The position numbers and the translations under genes were made by a program. This document shows positions 23,078 through 34,811 of a stretch of 64,000 bases of DNA, one piece after another. Positions within the stretch are counted from its first letter, which is position 1, and each line of letters opens with the position of its first letter. The notes below the pieces were generated by a model. The model was not told where the DNA came from, did no database searches, and saw only the letters and a list, made by a program, of their open reading frames with translations. The DNA is from Anomaloglossus baeobatrachus (taxonomy: Eukaryota > Chordata > Amphibia > Anura > Aromobatidae): positions 216,476,128 through 216,540,127 of the forward strand of contig NC_134358.1 of assembly GCF_048569485.1 (NCBI RefSeq), in the 5' to 3' direction.

Positions 23078-24357
23078 TCAGGAGACTAGAGCATCCGCGC
23101 AAATGGACTGTGGATCACGTGGCCTGGCTAAGAACGCGGTTACCTTTGCGTTCAACCTTGAGGCCATTAGATCCACGTCTGGTTTACTCCAGTGAGTGCA
23201 GATGTGTGGGAACACTTCTGGGTGGAGAAACCACTCTCCGGCGGCCAGGCCTTGGCGACTTAGAAGGTCCGCCGCCCAGTTCTCTACTCCCGGTATGTGT
23301 AACGCTGAAAAGCACGGACCCCCGTCGATTAAGCCCAGGTGAGGATCCTGAGGACCTCGAGATAAGCTGTCTTGCTGCTGGTACCTCCCTGCCGATTGAC
23401 ATAGGCCACAGCTGTTGCATTGTCCAATTGGACCCGAATCAAACGACCTGCTAGCAGAAGGGGGGAATGACCTGAGCGCAAGAAGATCGCACTGATTTTC
23501 AGGAGGATTTCTGGGAAGGGAAGACTCCTGGGGTGTCCAACGTCCCGAAGCAGTTTGGAGCCAGTACGCTGCTCCCCAGACTAAGAGGCTGGCATCCGTG
23601 GTCAGGAGTAGCCAGTCCACTTGGGCGAGAAAAACTCCTTCTCGATATGGAAGAGGACTGAAGCCACCAGCAAAGCGCATACCTGACTGAAGGTGTCAGG
23701 TGAAAAGTTCGTCTAAGGAAAAGGGGCTCTTGTCCCAGGCAGCTAGAAGCGCAAGCTGCAGTGGGCGGTGGTGTGGCTAAGTGAGCAGCACTGCCTCTAT
23801 AGCCGCCGCTATCCTACCTAGCACTCTCATACTGAATCGTATGGAGCGAGAGGAGTACGTAGAGGGCAGTGTACCGCTTGTTGTAGAGAGGTCGCCTTGT
23901 TTTGAGGGGAAAATATCAAGCCCCGAAGAGTGTCCAGGGACATGCCCAGGGAGGTGACGGATTTTTGACGGGACCAGGGATGATTTGACTGGAGTCAGAA
24001 GCCGCCCTAAGCGGGATAGGGTGCCCACAGAGATCTGCACGCTGGTTGAGCCCTTGATGAGGAGGTCATCCAAGCAAGGCAGAACAGCCATTCTCCTGGC
24101 ATGAAGGGCACTCATCGCGGCCACCATGACCTTAGTTAAGACCCTTGGTGCTGTGGCAGAGCTGAGGGTAGGGCCACAAATGAAAAAAAAAAAAAAAGAA
24201 GTCCTGAACCGCAAAGCGGAGGAACTTTTGGTGGGCTGGAGCGATGGGTATGTGCAGGTACGCGTCCCTGATGGCTAGGGAGGCAAGGAATTCTCCTTCG
24301 ACCATAAAAGGTAATAATGGACCCTAGGAAGTCCATTCTGAATCTCCTTACATGCAA
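23078..24357 (-). pseudogene. DIRS copy A RT/RNase H remains
   Basis: Minus-strand pieces include YREGVFLAQVDWLLLTTDAS with LVWGAAYWL (RNase H start), FSALHIPGVENWAADLLSRQ (RNase H end) and MAVLPCLDDLLIKG (the RT catalytic block, LDD here). Order and spacing match copies B-D. Fossil with several breaks. Confidence 0.8.
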
Positions 24358-24775
24358 ATGTTTGCTCAGGTGTTAGAGGTCCAGGATGGGACGAACTGAC
24401 CCGTCCTTTTTTGGGGACCACGAGAGGTTAGAATAGAAGGCCTTGAACCTCTCGCCGTCCGGAACAGGCACCATCACCCCCGCCGTTTGGAGTGAGTGGA
24501 TTGCTGAGGAGAAGGCCTCGTGGTGTTTTGGAGCCTTTGGGGGGGGTTTGAGAGAAAAGACTGACCAGGGGATCGGGTCCAGAATTCAATGTGGTAACCG
24601 GAAGACACAAGGTATCACACCCATTTGTGGTCTGAGGCGGCGGCCCAGATGGAGGAGGATGAGACTCCTCGATCTTTGTCTAGACTGCCAGGACGAGGTG
24701 GACTCAGTGGACTCGGGGAGGGCTGAGAAGGTCGGGCCCTGCGTGTCTAGTAAAAAAAAAAAAAACCATCCTGGG

Positions 24776-25267
24776 CTAGAGTTGGGGGAGGGAGGTACTC
24801 TTTTCCTCCCGTGGCGTCAGACAAAAAAAGAGCCTGTCCAGACGATCGGCAAACCATCGGTCTGGAAAAGAGTACTGTGAGAGGCTTCTTAGAGACAGAG
24901 TCCGCTCTCCATTATCGGAACCAGAGGGCCTTACGGCAATAACTGCGCAGGTAGCAGCGCCGAGGGAGGCCTGCATGAGGTACTCTACCGCCGCAGCAAT
25001 GTAAACCGTTACATCTGTGAGGGTCTGAGGGAAACTGGCAGTCCTGGTGTCTGTGCGACCCACACGGAAGGGGAGAGGGACCCGTGGCCTCGAGGCAGAG
25101 TGATCGAGCTGCTCCACTTGTCTGTCTGTCGGGTCCTTGAAGGAGGATCCATCAAGTAAAAGACAGGAGTGGTCCTTCAGGGAGGCGGAAGCCGGGTGAG
25201 GGTCCACAGAGGCCGGATCAGCCCAGCCCTTAGAGACAGCTAAGCCAAAGGGGTATCGGGACTCCAT
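24776..25267 (-). pseudogene. DIRS copy A Gag-like remains
   Basis: A minus-strand open stretch aligns loosely with the middle of the Gag frame of copies B and D: LKDHSCLLLDGSSFKDPTDR parallels ILAVEDGASLKDATDRQ in B, and DRWFADRLDRL parallels GDRLFGERLDEII. Fossil, incomplete. Confidence 0.65.
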
Positions 25268-25269
25268 GA

Positions 25270-26170
25270 GTTTACGGATACCGAAGCGGCGTCAAAAAAC
25301 TTTTTTTTTTTAGGTTTCTTCACCCTTTTAAAGGAGACGGCAGGGTCAGTAGTAGTGGATGGAAGATCTTCCACATGCAGAGTTCTGGTTGATTGCTGCA
25401 ATAAGGGAGTCCATCGCAGCTTGATCGCTCAGGGAGGTTGAAACCAAGGAATCATCCAGGTACAAACATCATTCCCCTTCCTCCGGCTCCTCAGAGACCG
25501 CGGAACATGTGGGAGAACCCCATCTGTGTACCCCAGAGGGAGAACCATGGGGGTCATGCCCTTTTTCTGATCTGCAAACGGTGAAGCAGAGGGCTGATTC
25601 TTATCAGAAGGACCCTCTATAGAGGTGTCATCAGGCAGCGTTCTGTCCAGGGGCCCCGAGGGGTGTGAGGACGATGTTGCATAGCCAGCACCAGGTTCTG
25701 GGAACTGTGCCCAATCCGGGGGACTGGGAGCCGTAGGCTCTGGGCTGGCAGCGGTTGCTGCGGTGGTGGCGGGGGGGTGAGGAGTAAGCTACAGGGGCAC
25801 CGGACTCACAGAAGGAAGGAGGTGCTATCATCCACTAGTAGCTCAGCGTCTTATAGTTGTTGCTGTAGTTGTAATGAGGGAGCAATGCTCTGCAGCGCTA
25901 ATATGCAAGTGAGGTTATAACTCACCCAGAACCCCGATTACCCCTCCCCCCCTCCTCCTCCGTCCCAGTTCTGGGAAGGAGGAAGCCAGCTCTGAGAGAC
26001 GCCCACAGCTCTGATAACAAGAGGGAGCAATGCTCTGCAGATCCTGTGTGAGGAGAGTTACGTGTGCTCTTATCGAGTGAATATATAACAAAAAAAAAAA
26101 AAAATGGTGGGAAGGGACTCCCCTTCCCCCCTCCAGCCCAGCACAACAATGGTGGACAGAAAAAAACTCT
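25270..26170 (-). other. DIRS copy A 5' region
   Basis: Upstream Gag and leader sequence of copy A, too degraded to resolve. It includes two near-copies of GAGGGAGCAATGCTCTGCAG (25876 and 26021). Confidence 0.5.
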
Positions 26171-26613
26171 AAGGCCATGTGCCTACAGGACGCTCGTACC
26201 TGCGGATATATTCGCAGGTACGGCCGCATGTTTCCCGCAGCTGCCCGCCGGCAGCCACAGCTATTTTTAGCTGCGAGTTTCCAGCGGAATAGCTGCGGGA
26301 AACATGCGGAGTTTCACGCGATTTACCTGCGGACGTCCCGGCCTCTATCTCCATAGCGGAGGGCCGGGATCTCCGCAAGTAAATCCGCATGAATAATTGA
26401 CATGCAGTTAGGTGCGACTGAGGGATCTCCGCAGGAGATTCCGCAGCCACACTTTCCGCAGCGTGGACACAGACACTCCCCATGTCCCATAGGGTAACAT
26501 GGGGAGTGCCTGTACATGCAAAAACCTGCGGATTTATCTGGAAAATCCAGAAAAATCCGCAGGTTTTCCGCAGCAAACTCCGCAGCAAAAAGCTCCCGTG
26601 GGCACATGGCCTT
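26171..26613. mobile_element. MITE with AAGGCCATGTGCC ends
   Basis: Left end AAGGCCATGTGCCTAC and right end GTGGGCACATGGCCTT are inverted repeats. The interior is self-complementary (CTGCGGATATATTCGCAG; CCCATGTCCCATAGGGTAAC). Inserted in the 5' region of DIRS copy A. Confidence 0.8.
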
Positions 26614-27129
26614 AGTGTACCGCAGCTGCGGGAGCACTGAGTCCTGGGGGCTCTCCCCCACCTCCCGCCACAGGTGGAATGCTATGCAGGAGTCTGCAAT
26701 CACAGCTCATATGCATCCAGTCAGTGTGACCTTTGCTCCAATTCAGAGTGGAGAGTCTGACGCCTGCTGGCAGAACTTGTATCAACTCAGAGCCTGCCAG
26801 AGGGACTGAGGAAGTTTTCATCTGCTCTAGGGCTCTGGGAAAAAAAAAAAAAAATCAGAAGGATCTCACCTCAAGTCCTGTGGAGATTGCAGTCTGCTGC
26901 CTGGCAACACTGGTGCGGAGCGTGTATCAACTCAGAGCCTGCAAGAGGGGCTGAGGAAGTTTTCATCTGCTCTGGGCTCTGGAAAATCAGTGCCATGAAA
27001 CCTGTCGTCCAGTGAGTAAGCCCAGGATCTAGTGTCGCAGGAGGGGTACGGGGAGGCGACACTCCGCGTTCCCGCCTGTTGATGGTTTTGGGAAATCGGT
27101 CCCCGAAGGAAACCGTTGCCCTCTAAAAG
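26614..27129 (-). other. DIRS copy A leader with internal duplication
   Basis: A block with GTATCAACTCAGAGCCTGC and CTGAGGAAGTTTTCATCTGC occurs twice, about 160 bp apart (26778-26828 and 26925-26975). Copy B begins at the right edge. Confidence 0.6.
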
Positions 27130-27150
27130 AAAGGAATTTTGTTTACTTAC

Positions 27151-27476
27151 CGTAAATTCCTTTTCTTCTAGCTCCAATTGGGAGACCCAGACAATTGGGT
27201 GTATAGGCTATGCCTCCGGAGGCCGCACAAAGTATTACACTTAAAAGTGTTAAGCCCCTCCCCTTCTGCCTATACACCCCCCGTGCTCCCACGGGCTCCT
27301 CAGTTTTGGTGCAAAAGCAAGAAGGAGGAAAAAGAATTATAAACTGGTTTAAAGTAACTTCAATCCGAAGGAATATCGGAGAACTGAAACCATTCAACAT
27401 GAACAACATGTGTACACAAAAAAACAGGGGCGGGCGCTGGGTCTCCCAATTGGAGCTAGAAGAAAAGGAATTTACG
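27151..27476. promoter_or_regulatory. Copy B terminal cassette with splice-like sites on both strands
   Basis: Plus strand: TTCCTTTTCTTCTAG ends at 27171 and ACG|GTAAGTAA has its GT at 27477-27478, bounding 27172-27476 (305 bp). Minus strand: the same acceptor ends at 27456, and the donor GT lies at 27150-27149, bounding 27455-27151 (305 bp). The symmetry arises because the internal complementary region copies the 3' edge inverted. Use of these sites is inference. Confidence 0.5.
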
Positions 27477-27602
27477 GTAAGTAAACAAAATTCCCTTCTT
27501 CTTTGTCGCTCCATTGGGAGACCCAGACAATTGGGACGTCCAAAAGCAGTCCCTGGGTGGGTAAAATAATACCTCGTAAGAGAGCCGTAAAACGGCCTCT
27601 TC

Positions 27603-29348
27603 CTACAGGTGGGCAACCGCCGCCTGAAGGACTCGTCTACCTAGGCTGGCATCCGCCGAAGCATAGGTATGCACCTGATAGTGTTTCGTGAAAGTGTGCA
27701 GGCTCGACCAGGTAGCCGCCTGACACACCTGCTGAGCCGTAGCCTGGTGCCTCAAAGCCCAGGACGCGCCCACGGCTCTGGTAGAATGGGCCTTCAGCCC
27801 TGAGGGAACCGGAAGCCCAGCCGAACGGTAGGCTTCGAGAATTGGCTCCTTGATCCACCGAGCCAAGGTTGATTTGGAAGCCTGTGACCCTTTACGCTGG
27901 CCAGCGACAAGGACAAAGAGTGCATCCGAGCGGCGCAGGGGCGCCGTACGAGAAATGTAGAGTCTGAGTGCTCTCACCAGATCTAACAAGTGCAAATCCT
28001 TTTCACATTGGTGAACTGGATGAGGACAAAAAGAAGGTAAGGAGATATCCTGATTGAGATGAAAGGGGGATACCACCTTAGGGAGAAATTCCGGAACCGG
28101 ACGCAGAACCACCTTGTCCTGGTGAAAAACCAGGAAAGGGGCTTTGCATGACAGCGCTGCTAGCTCAGACACTCTCCGAAGTGAAGTGACTGCTACTAGA
28201 AAAACCACTTTCTGCGAAAGGCGTGAGAGAGAAATATCTCTCATTGGCTCGAATGGTGGTTTCTGAAGAACCAGCAGCACCCTGTTCAGATCCCAGGGTT
28301 CTAACGGCCGCTTGTAAGGAGGAACGATGTGACAAACCCCCTGCAGGAACGTGCGTACCTGTGGAAGTCTGGCTAGGCGCTTCTGGAAAAACACAGAGAG
28401 CGCTGAGACTTGTCCCTTAAGGGAGCCGAGCGACAAACCCTTTTCCAGTCCAGATTGAAGGAAGGACAGAAAAGTGGGCAAGGCAAAAGGCCAGGGAGAA
28501 AAACCCTGAGCAGAGCACCACGACAGGAAAATTTTCCACGTCCTGTGGTAGATCTTGGCGGACGTTGGTTTCCTAGCCTGTCTCATAGTGGCAATGACGT
28601 CTTGAGATAACCCTGAAGACGCTAGGATCCAGGACTCAATGGCCACACAGTCAGGTTGAGGGCCGCAGAATTCAGATGGAAAAACGGCCCTTAAGATAGC
28701 TAGTCTGGTCGGTCTGGTAGTGCCCACGGTTGGCCGACCGTGAGATGCCACAGATCCGGGTACCACGACCGCCTCGGCCAGTCTGGAGCGACGAGGATGA
28801 CGCGGCGGCAGTCGGCCCTGATCTTGCGTAACACCCTGGGCAACAGTGCCAGCGGAGGAAACACATAAGGGAGCTGAAACTGCGACCAATCCTGAACTAA
28901 GGCGTCTGCCGCCAGAGCTCTGGGATCTTGAGACCGTGCCATGAACGTCGGTACCTTGTTGTTGTGCCGGGACGCCATGAGGTCGACGTCCGGCACCCCC
29001 CAGCGGCAACAGATCTCCTGAAACACGTCCGGGTGAAGGGACCATTCCCCTGCGTCCATGCCCTGGCGACTGAGAAAGTCTGCTTCCCAGTTTTCCACGC
29101 CTGGAATGTGAACTGCAGAGATGGTGGAGGCCGTGGCTTCCACCCACATCAAAATCCGCCGGACTTCCTGGAAGGCTTGCCGACTGCGTGTGCCGCCTTG
29201 GTGGTTGATGTATGCCACCGCTGTGGAATTGTCCGACTGAACTCTGATCTGCTTGCCTTCCAGCCACTGCTGGAACGCTTTCAGGGCAAGATACACTGCC
29301 CGTATTTCCAGAACATTGATCTGAAGCGAGGACTCTTGCTGGGTCCAC
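27603..29348 (-). pseudogene. DIRS copy B tyrosine recombinase frame
   Basis: The C-terminal ~370 residues form a phage-integrase-type recombinase. There is a core-binding region (KIYHRTWKIFLSWC), then the catalytic arginine in TSLRRVSELAAL, HSTR (H-x-x-R) and the tyrosine in TFTKHYQ. The frame continues upstream for about 200 residues of Ser/Gly/Arg-rich sequence that overlaps the RNase H frame. The same long overlap is open in copy D. In DIRS1-like elements this enzyme inserts circular cDNA without duplicating the target. Treated as a fossil coding frame. Confidence 0.88.
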
Positions 29349-31600
29349 GTACCCTGAGGTGGAGAAAAACCGCTCCCCACCCTGACAGACTCGCGTCCGT
29401 CGTGACCACCTCCCAGGATGGGGGTAGGAAGGATTTCCCCTTCGATAATGAAGTGGGAAGAAGCCACCACCGAAGGGAAGCTTTGGTCGCCTGAGAGAGG
29501 GAGACGTTCCTGTCGAGGGACGTCGGCTTCCTGTCCCATTTGCGTAGGATGTCCCATTGAAGAGGACGCAGGTGAAACTGCGCGAAAGGAACTGCCTCCA
29601 TTGCTGCCACCATCTTCCCCAGGAAGTGCATGAGGCGCCTCAAGGGGTGTGACTGGCCTTGAAGGAGAGATTGTACCCCTGTCTGTAGTGACCGCTGCTT
29701 GATCAGCGGAAGCTTCACTATCGCTGAGAGGGTATGAAACTCCATGCCAAGGTATGTGAGCGATTGGGCCGGTGTCAGATTTGACTTTGGAAAATTGATG
29801 ATCCACCCGAAACTCTGGAGAGTCTCCAGGGTAGCGTCGAGGCTGTGTTGGCATGCCTCTTGAGAGGGTGCCTTGATCAGGAGATCGTCCAAGTAAGGGG
29901 TGCTTCACACACAGCGAGCTCGCTGCCGAGATCGCTGCTGAGTCACGCTTTTTGTGACGCAGCAGTGACCTCATTAGCGATCTCGCTGTGTGTGACACTG
30001 AGCAGCGATCTGGCCCCTGCTGCGAGATCGCTGCTCGTTACACACAGCCCTGGTTCGTTTTCTTCAAAGCCGCTCTCCTGCTGTGACACACAGATCGCTG
30101 TGTGTGACAGCGAGAGAGCGACAAATGAAGCGAGCAGGGAGCAGGAGCCGGCATCTGACAGCTGAGGTAAGCTGTATCCAAGATAAACATCGGGTAACCA
30201 AGGTGGTTACCCGATATTTACCTTAGTTACCAGCAGCTCTCACGCTGCCTGTGCTGCCGGCTCCGGCTCTCTGCACATGTAGCTGCTGTACACATCGGGT
30301 TAATTAACCCGATGTGTACAGCAGCTAGGAGAGCAAGGAGCCAGCGCTCAGTGTGCGCGGCTCCCTGCTCTCTGCACATGTAGCTGCATTACACATCGGG
30401 TTAATTAACCCGATGTGTACTGTAGCTAGGAGAGCAAGGAGCCAGCGCTTAGTGTGCGCGGCTCCCTGCTCACACTGGTAACTAATGTAAACATCGGGTA
30501 ACCATACCCGATGTTTACCTTAGTTACCAGTCTCCGCAGCTTCCAGACGGCGGCTCCGTGCAAGCGCAACGTCGCTTGCACGTCGCTGCTGGCTGGGGGC
30601 TGTTCACTGGTCGCTGGTGAGATCTGCCTGTTTGACAGCTCACCAGCGACCATGTAGCGATGCAGCAGCGATCCTGACCAGGTCAGATCGCTGGTCGGAT
30701 CGCTGCTGCATCGCTAAGTGTGAAGGTACCCTAAGGGATCACCGAGTGACCCTGAGAGTGGAGGACCGCTACTACAGTAGCCATAACCTTGGTGAAAACC
30801 CGTGGGGCTGTTGCCAGGCCGAACGGCAGTGCCACGAACTGCAGGTGTTCGTTTTCTATGGCGAAGCGCAAGAAGCGCTGGTGCTCTGGAGCAATCGGTA
30901 CGTGGAGATAAGCATCTTTGATATCGATCGATGCAAGGAAATCTCCTTGGGACATTGAGGCGATGACGGAGCGGAGGGATTCCATCCGGAACCGCCTGGT
31001 CGTTACGTGTTTGTTGAGAAGTTTCAGGTCCAGGACAGGACGGAAAGACCCGTCCTTCTTTGGGACCACAAACAAGTTGGAGTAAAAACCGTGGCCCTGT
31101 TGCTGAAGAGGAACAGGGACCACCACTCCTTCTGCCTTCAGAGTGCCCAGCGCCTGCAGAAGAGCCTCGGCTCGCTCGGGAGGCGGGGATGACCTGAAGA
31201 ATCGAGTCGGGGGACGAGAGGTGAACTCTATCTTGTAACCGTGAGACAGAATGTCTCTCACCCAACGGTCTTTTACCCGTGGCAGCCAGGTGTCGCAAAA
31301 GCGGGAGAGCCTGCCACCGACCGAAGATGCGGAGTGAGGAGGCCGAAAGTCATGAGGAAGCCGCTTTGGTAGCGGCACCTCCGGTGGCCTTTTTAGGACG
31401 TGACTTAGACCGCCATGCGTCAGAGTTCCTTTGATCTTTCTGAGGCCTTTTGGACGAGGAGAATTGGGACCTGCCCGCGCCCCGAAAGGACCGAAACCTC
31501 GACTGCCCCTTCCTCTGTTGGGGTATGTTCGGTTTGGGCTGGGGTAAGGATGTATCCTTTCCCTTGGATTGTTTGATGATTTCATCCAAACGCTCGCCAA
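28700..31600 (-). pseudogene. DIRS copy B RT/RNase H region
   Basis: Order along the minus strand: RT palm (LNKHVTTRRFRMESLRSVIA; DFLASIDIKDAYLHVPIAP; LPFGLATAPRVFTKVM), the MITE at 29897-30731, MDDLLIKAPSQ (catalytic motif), thumb (IINFPKSNLTPAQSLTYLGM), and RNase H (QSDNSTAVAYINHQGGTRSR; ISAVHIPGVENWEADFLSRQ). A C-terminal region follows (FPPLALLPRVLRKI; LVAPDWPRRSWYPDL) that DIRS elements share. Fossil, split by the MITE. Confidence 0.9.
29897..30731. mobile_element. Harbinger-type MITE in copy B
   Basis: Left end GGGGTGCTTCACACACAGCG, right end GCGATGCAGCAGCGATCC-type and CTAAGTGTGAAGGTACCC, flanked by TAA (29894-29896 and 30732-30734). Contains palindromes ATCGGGTTAATTAACCCGAT. An almost identical copy lies inverted at 47191-48031. 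Interrupts the RT of copy B. Confidence 0.88.
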
Positions 31601-32819
31601 ACAATCGGTCGCCAGAAATTGGCAAACTGGTTAAGCGCTTTTTGGAAACAGAATCTGCCTTCCATTCCCGTAGCCACAAGGCCCTGCGGAGTACCACCGA
31701 ATTGGCGGCTGCAACCGCCGTACGGCTCGCAGAGTCCAGGACAGCATTAATAGCGTAAGACGCAAATGCCGACGTCTGAGTGGTTATGGACGCCACCTGT
31801 GGCGCGGACGTGCGTGTGGCTGCGTCAATTTGCGCTTGACCTGCTGAGATAGCTTGTAGCGCCCATACGGCTGCGAACGCTGGGGCAAAAGAAGCGCCGA
31901 TAGCTTCATAGATGGATTTCAACCAGAGTTCCATCTGCCTGTCAGTGGCATCTTTGAGTGAAGCCCCATCTTCCACTGCAAGTATGGATCTAGCTGCCAG
32001 TCTGGAGATTGGAGGATCCACTTTGGGACACTGAGCCCAACTTTTGACCACGTCAGGGGGAAAAGGATAACGTGTATCCTTAAGGCGCTTAGAAAAACGC
32101 TTATCTGGACAAGCATGGTGATTCTGGACTGCCTCTCTGAAATCAGAGTGGTCCAGAAACATACTCGGTGTACGCTTGGGAAACCTGAAACGGAATTTCT
32201 CCTGCTGAGAAGCTGACTCCTCCACCGGAGGAGCTGAGGGAGAAATATCCAACATACGATTGATGGACGCAATAAGGTCGTTCACTATGGCGTCCCCGTC
32301 CGGAGTATCAAGATTGAGAGCGGCCTCAGGATCAGAATCCTGATCAGCTGTCTCCGCATCATCAACCAGAGATTCCCCCCTCTGAGACCCTGCACAATAT
32401 GATGATGTCGAGGGAAAATCTAAGCGAGCTCGCTTAGTCGGTCTGGGGTCTGTGTCAGAACCCTCAGCCTGGGATCCATGAGATACCCCGGGAGGACATT
32501 GTTGGTCCAGCTGAGGTGGGCCAGGGAACAAAGATTCAACAGAGTCCCTGTGCTGAGATACCGGCCTGGACTGCAAGGCTTCTAGTATCTTAGCCATAGT
32601 CTCAGAGAGTTTTGCAAACTCCGTCCCCGTCACCTGAACAGTGTTAGCAGGTGGCTCCCCCTGGGCCCCTCTTAGCAAAGGCTCCGGCTGAGTAAGTGCC
32701 ACAGGGGCCGAACAGTGCACACAATGAGGGTCAGTGGAACCTGCCGGTAGCGGGGTCGTACATGCGGCGCAGGCAACATAAGCCTGTGTTTTGGCACCCC
32801 TGCCTTTCGTGGGCGCCAT
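31350..32819 (-). pseudogene. DIRS copy B Gag frame
   Basis: About 489 codons from MAPTKGRGAK (ATG at 32819-32817), the position equivalent to MSSTRSKGAK in D and MSHTRSKAPK in C. Near the N terminus a C-x2-C-x12-C-x2-C pattern (CAACTTPLPAGSTDPHCVHC) looks like a small zinc finger. The middle has acidic and Ser/Pro-rich stretches, the C terminus is basic (KSRPKKATGG). No CCHC knuckle is seen. Gag of DIRS elements is poorly known; assembly or RNA binding is inferred from position. Open here, part of a fossil element. Confidence 0.8.
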
Positions 32820-34010
32820 GCTATTATCTTCCCTGAGTAACACAATAGGGTATATAGCCAGAAATCAACTGTGCACCATACAGTGTAAAACATATATACC
32901 ATAAACATATAATGTTACACTACTGCACAATGGGGCTAGCACCACAGGTGCTGCTTACCACCCGCCTAAAGCGGTTGTGAGGCCACCAGAGTCCCTGCCT
33001 GGGTCTCCCAGACTTTGTCCCCCTCTGCAGCGTCCGAGGAGCTGACAGGAATGGCTGCCGGCGTCCTGAGGAGAGGAGGGAGCCGTGGGCGTGACCCAGA
33101 AAGAGCGGGAACTGGTGCCCGCACTGTGCACAGTGAGAGGGGTGGAGTATGCAAAGCATGCTCCAGCCCTCAGTGCTGCTCGTTCTGTGCAGCGTCCCGC
33201 CCTTCCCCTGCCTGTCAGGGCTGTGGGCGGGAGGAAAGGAAACTAGGCCGCAAAAAGCCGGGGACTCTAGTAATAAACGCGGCCGCCGTAAAAGCGCGGC
33301 CGGCGTGAAAGTCCCCGGCGCACTACAAGTCCCAGCCGCGCCGCAGTGTTTCCATGGCCGCGGCGGTCAGTGCGGCAGTCCCTATACATAAACACACTCA
33401 GCAACGCTGAGTGTGTAATGGCACATATTAACCCGGTCAGCGCCGTGGTCCCCGGTGCACTAGCACACCCAGCAAAGCTGGAGTGTTGCTGTGCGCTGTC
33501 CCCACAGGGATACAGAGTACCTCCAAGTAGCAGGGCCATGTCCCTGAACGATACCCGGCTCCTATCCAGCAGGCTCCACAGGAGTTGTGGATGAAGCACG
33601 GTCTCAGTGCCTGGAGACCGATAGGATCCCACTTCACCCAGAGCCCTGAGGGGGATGGGGAAGGAAAACAGCATGTGGGCTCCAGCCTCCGTACCCGCAA
33701 TGGATACCTCAACCTTACAACACCACCGACAAGAGTGGGGTGAGAAGGGAGCATGCTGGGGGCTCTATATGGGCCCACTTTTCTTCCATCCGACATGGTC
33801 AGCAGCTGCTGCTGACCAATCTGTGGAGCTGTGCGTGCGTGTCTGACCTCCTTCGCACAAAGCAAAAAACTGAGGAGCCCGTGGGAGCACGGGGGGTGTA
33901 TAGGCAGAAGGGGAGGGGCTTAACACTTTTAAGTGTAATACTTTGTGCGGCCTCCGGAGGCATAGCCTATACACCCAATTGTCTGGGTCTCCCAATGGAG
34001 CGACAAAGAA
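32820..34010 (-). other. DIRS copy B leader and 5' terminal sequence
   Basis: Non-coding 5' region of copy B, GC-rich near 33030-33320, ending in the 5' inverted terminal sequence (33870-34010). Open frames of 60-140 codons on both strands show no conserved motif. Confidence 0.7.
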
Positions 34011-34206
34011 ACAAAAAATTCTTGCTGCAGTAGTCTGCAGAGATGTGCCTCCTATAGACACTAAGCTAAAACAGAAGTAGCCTGGCTGGGCCAGGGGGTG
34101 TATACTGCAGGGGAGGAGCTAACATCTTTGCATCTACTTAGTGTCCTCCTATGGATAAGCAGCATAACACCCATGGTCCTGTGTCCCCCAATGAGGAGTC
34201 AGAGAA

Positions 34207-34780
34207 ATACAGTACTTTAATCTTCACTTGTGTGCAGCCTTTATGAATAAACTTTAATCAAGTATTCACAATTACTACCGAGTGCGGTGGATTTTATCTT
34301 TTGGACATTATTGGGTTATTCCCACTCCTCTCATATATTGTGTGCAGACCAATATTTTAAATGAGCCTCCAGTTGGCAGCAGACAAATCCCATGGTCTTG
34401 TTTTCCCCAATGAGACGAACGAGAAATGAGGGTAGATTGCGCAACTGCGCTCAACACTCATTAGGGATACAGCCGCACAGATAACAGGGTGAAATCTTCC
34501 CATCCCACATCCAGACAACACCTGGGTTCTACAAGTCTTTGCTTCTTAGGACAGGATACCATTGAGGGAAGCGGAGAGGCGGCACTTTTTTTTTTTTTTC
34601 TTTTACACCTACAGGTTTTCCAGTCACCAGAGATAAACTCTCTACTGGAAAGCAACTAATTGAAGAAAAAAAAAAAAGGGGAAGCTTTATTTTTGCTCCT
34701 AGATAGCCACCATAATGAGTTCCCTGTAGAGGTGTAGGGAGAATCAACCTTCACCTCTGAAAAGCAGAAATACAAATACC
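34207..34780. other. Mostly unassigned; one interspersed repeat
   Basis: 34208-34300 is the inverted partner of the repeat at 18648-18740. Near 34389-34430, CCCATGGTCTTGTTTTCCCC followed by AATGAGACGAACGAGAAAT resembles the 5' edge of DIRS copy A, perhaps a remnant of a related element. The rest is AT-rich with poly-T at 34586. Confidence 0.45.
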
Positions 34781-34811
34781 AACTCTTTGCTATGCATATT
34801 AATAAATATTC

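Larger units (their letters stand above)
27130..34010 (-). mobile_element. DIRS-like retrotransposon copy B, nested in A
   Basis: A complete-length fossil DIRS1-like element on the minus strand, about 6.9 kb including an 835-bp MITE. The terminal inverted sequences are at 27172-27300 and 33870-34010 (GTGTATAGGC..., GCCTCCGGAGGC). The internal complementary region (27441-27530) consists of the inverted 3' edge joined to the 5' edge, as in DIRS1, where it templates circularisation. Order on the minus strand: leader, Gag (32.8-31.35 kb), RT/RNase H (31.6-28.7 kb), tyrosine recombinase (to 27.6 kb). No flanking duplication, as expected for recombinase-mediated integration. Few breaks apart from the MITE; young. 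Confidence 0.92.
20042..34206 (-). mobile_element. DIRS-like retrotransposon copy A (host of copy B)
   Basis: A fossil DIRS1-like element read on the minus strand. The 3' edge (TTTTTGTGTACTCACCG, 20047 on) and 5' edge (to 34206) carry an inverted terminal sequence (CATGGTCCTGTGTCCCCCAA at 34172; its complement at 20090). An internal complementary region near 20340-20400 joins copies of both edges. Recombinase remains lie at 20.5-21.2 and 22.4-22.8 kb, RT/RNase H at 23.1-24.4 kb and Gag-like sequence at 24.8-25.3 kb. The element is heavily broken and the oldest of the six copies. It is interrupted by a TTAA element (21330-22612), a MITE (26171-26613) and copy B (27130-34010). Confidence 0.85.

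Noticed and set aside
30426-30653. A 75-codon frame found identically twice (also 47269-47496)
   Set aside because: Identity comes from two copies of one MITE; the peptide spans palindromes and has no domain.
34389-34430. A seventh DIRS copy
   Set aside because: Only about 40 bp resemble a 5' edge; too short to call an element.
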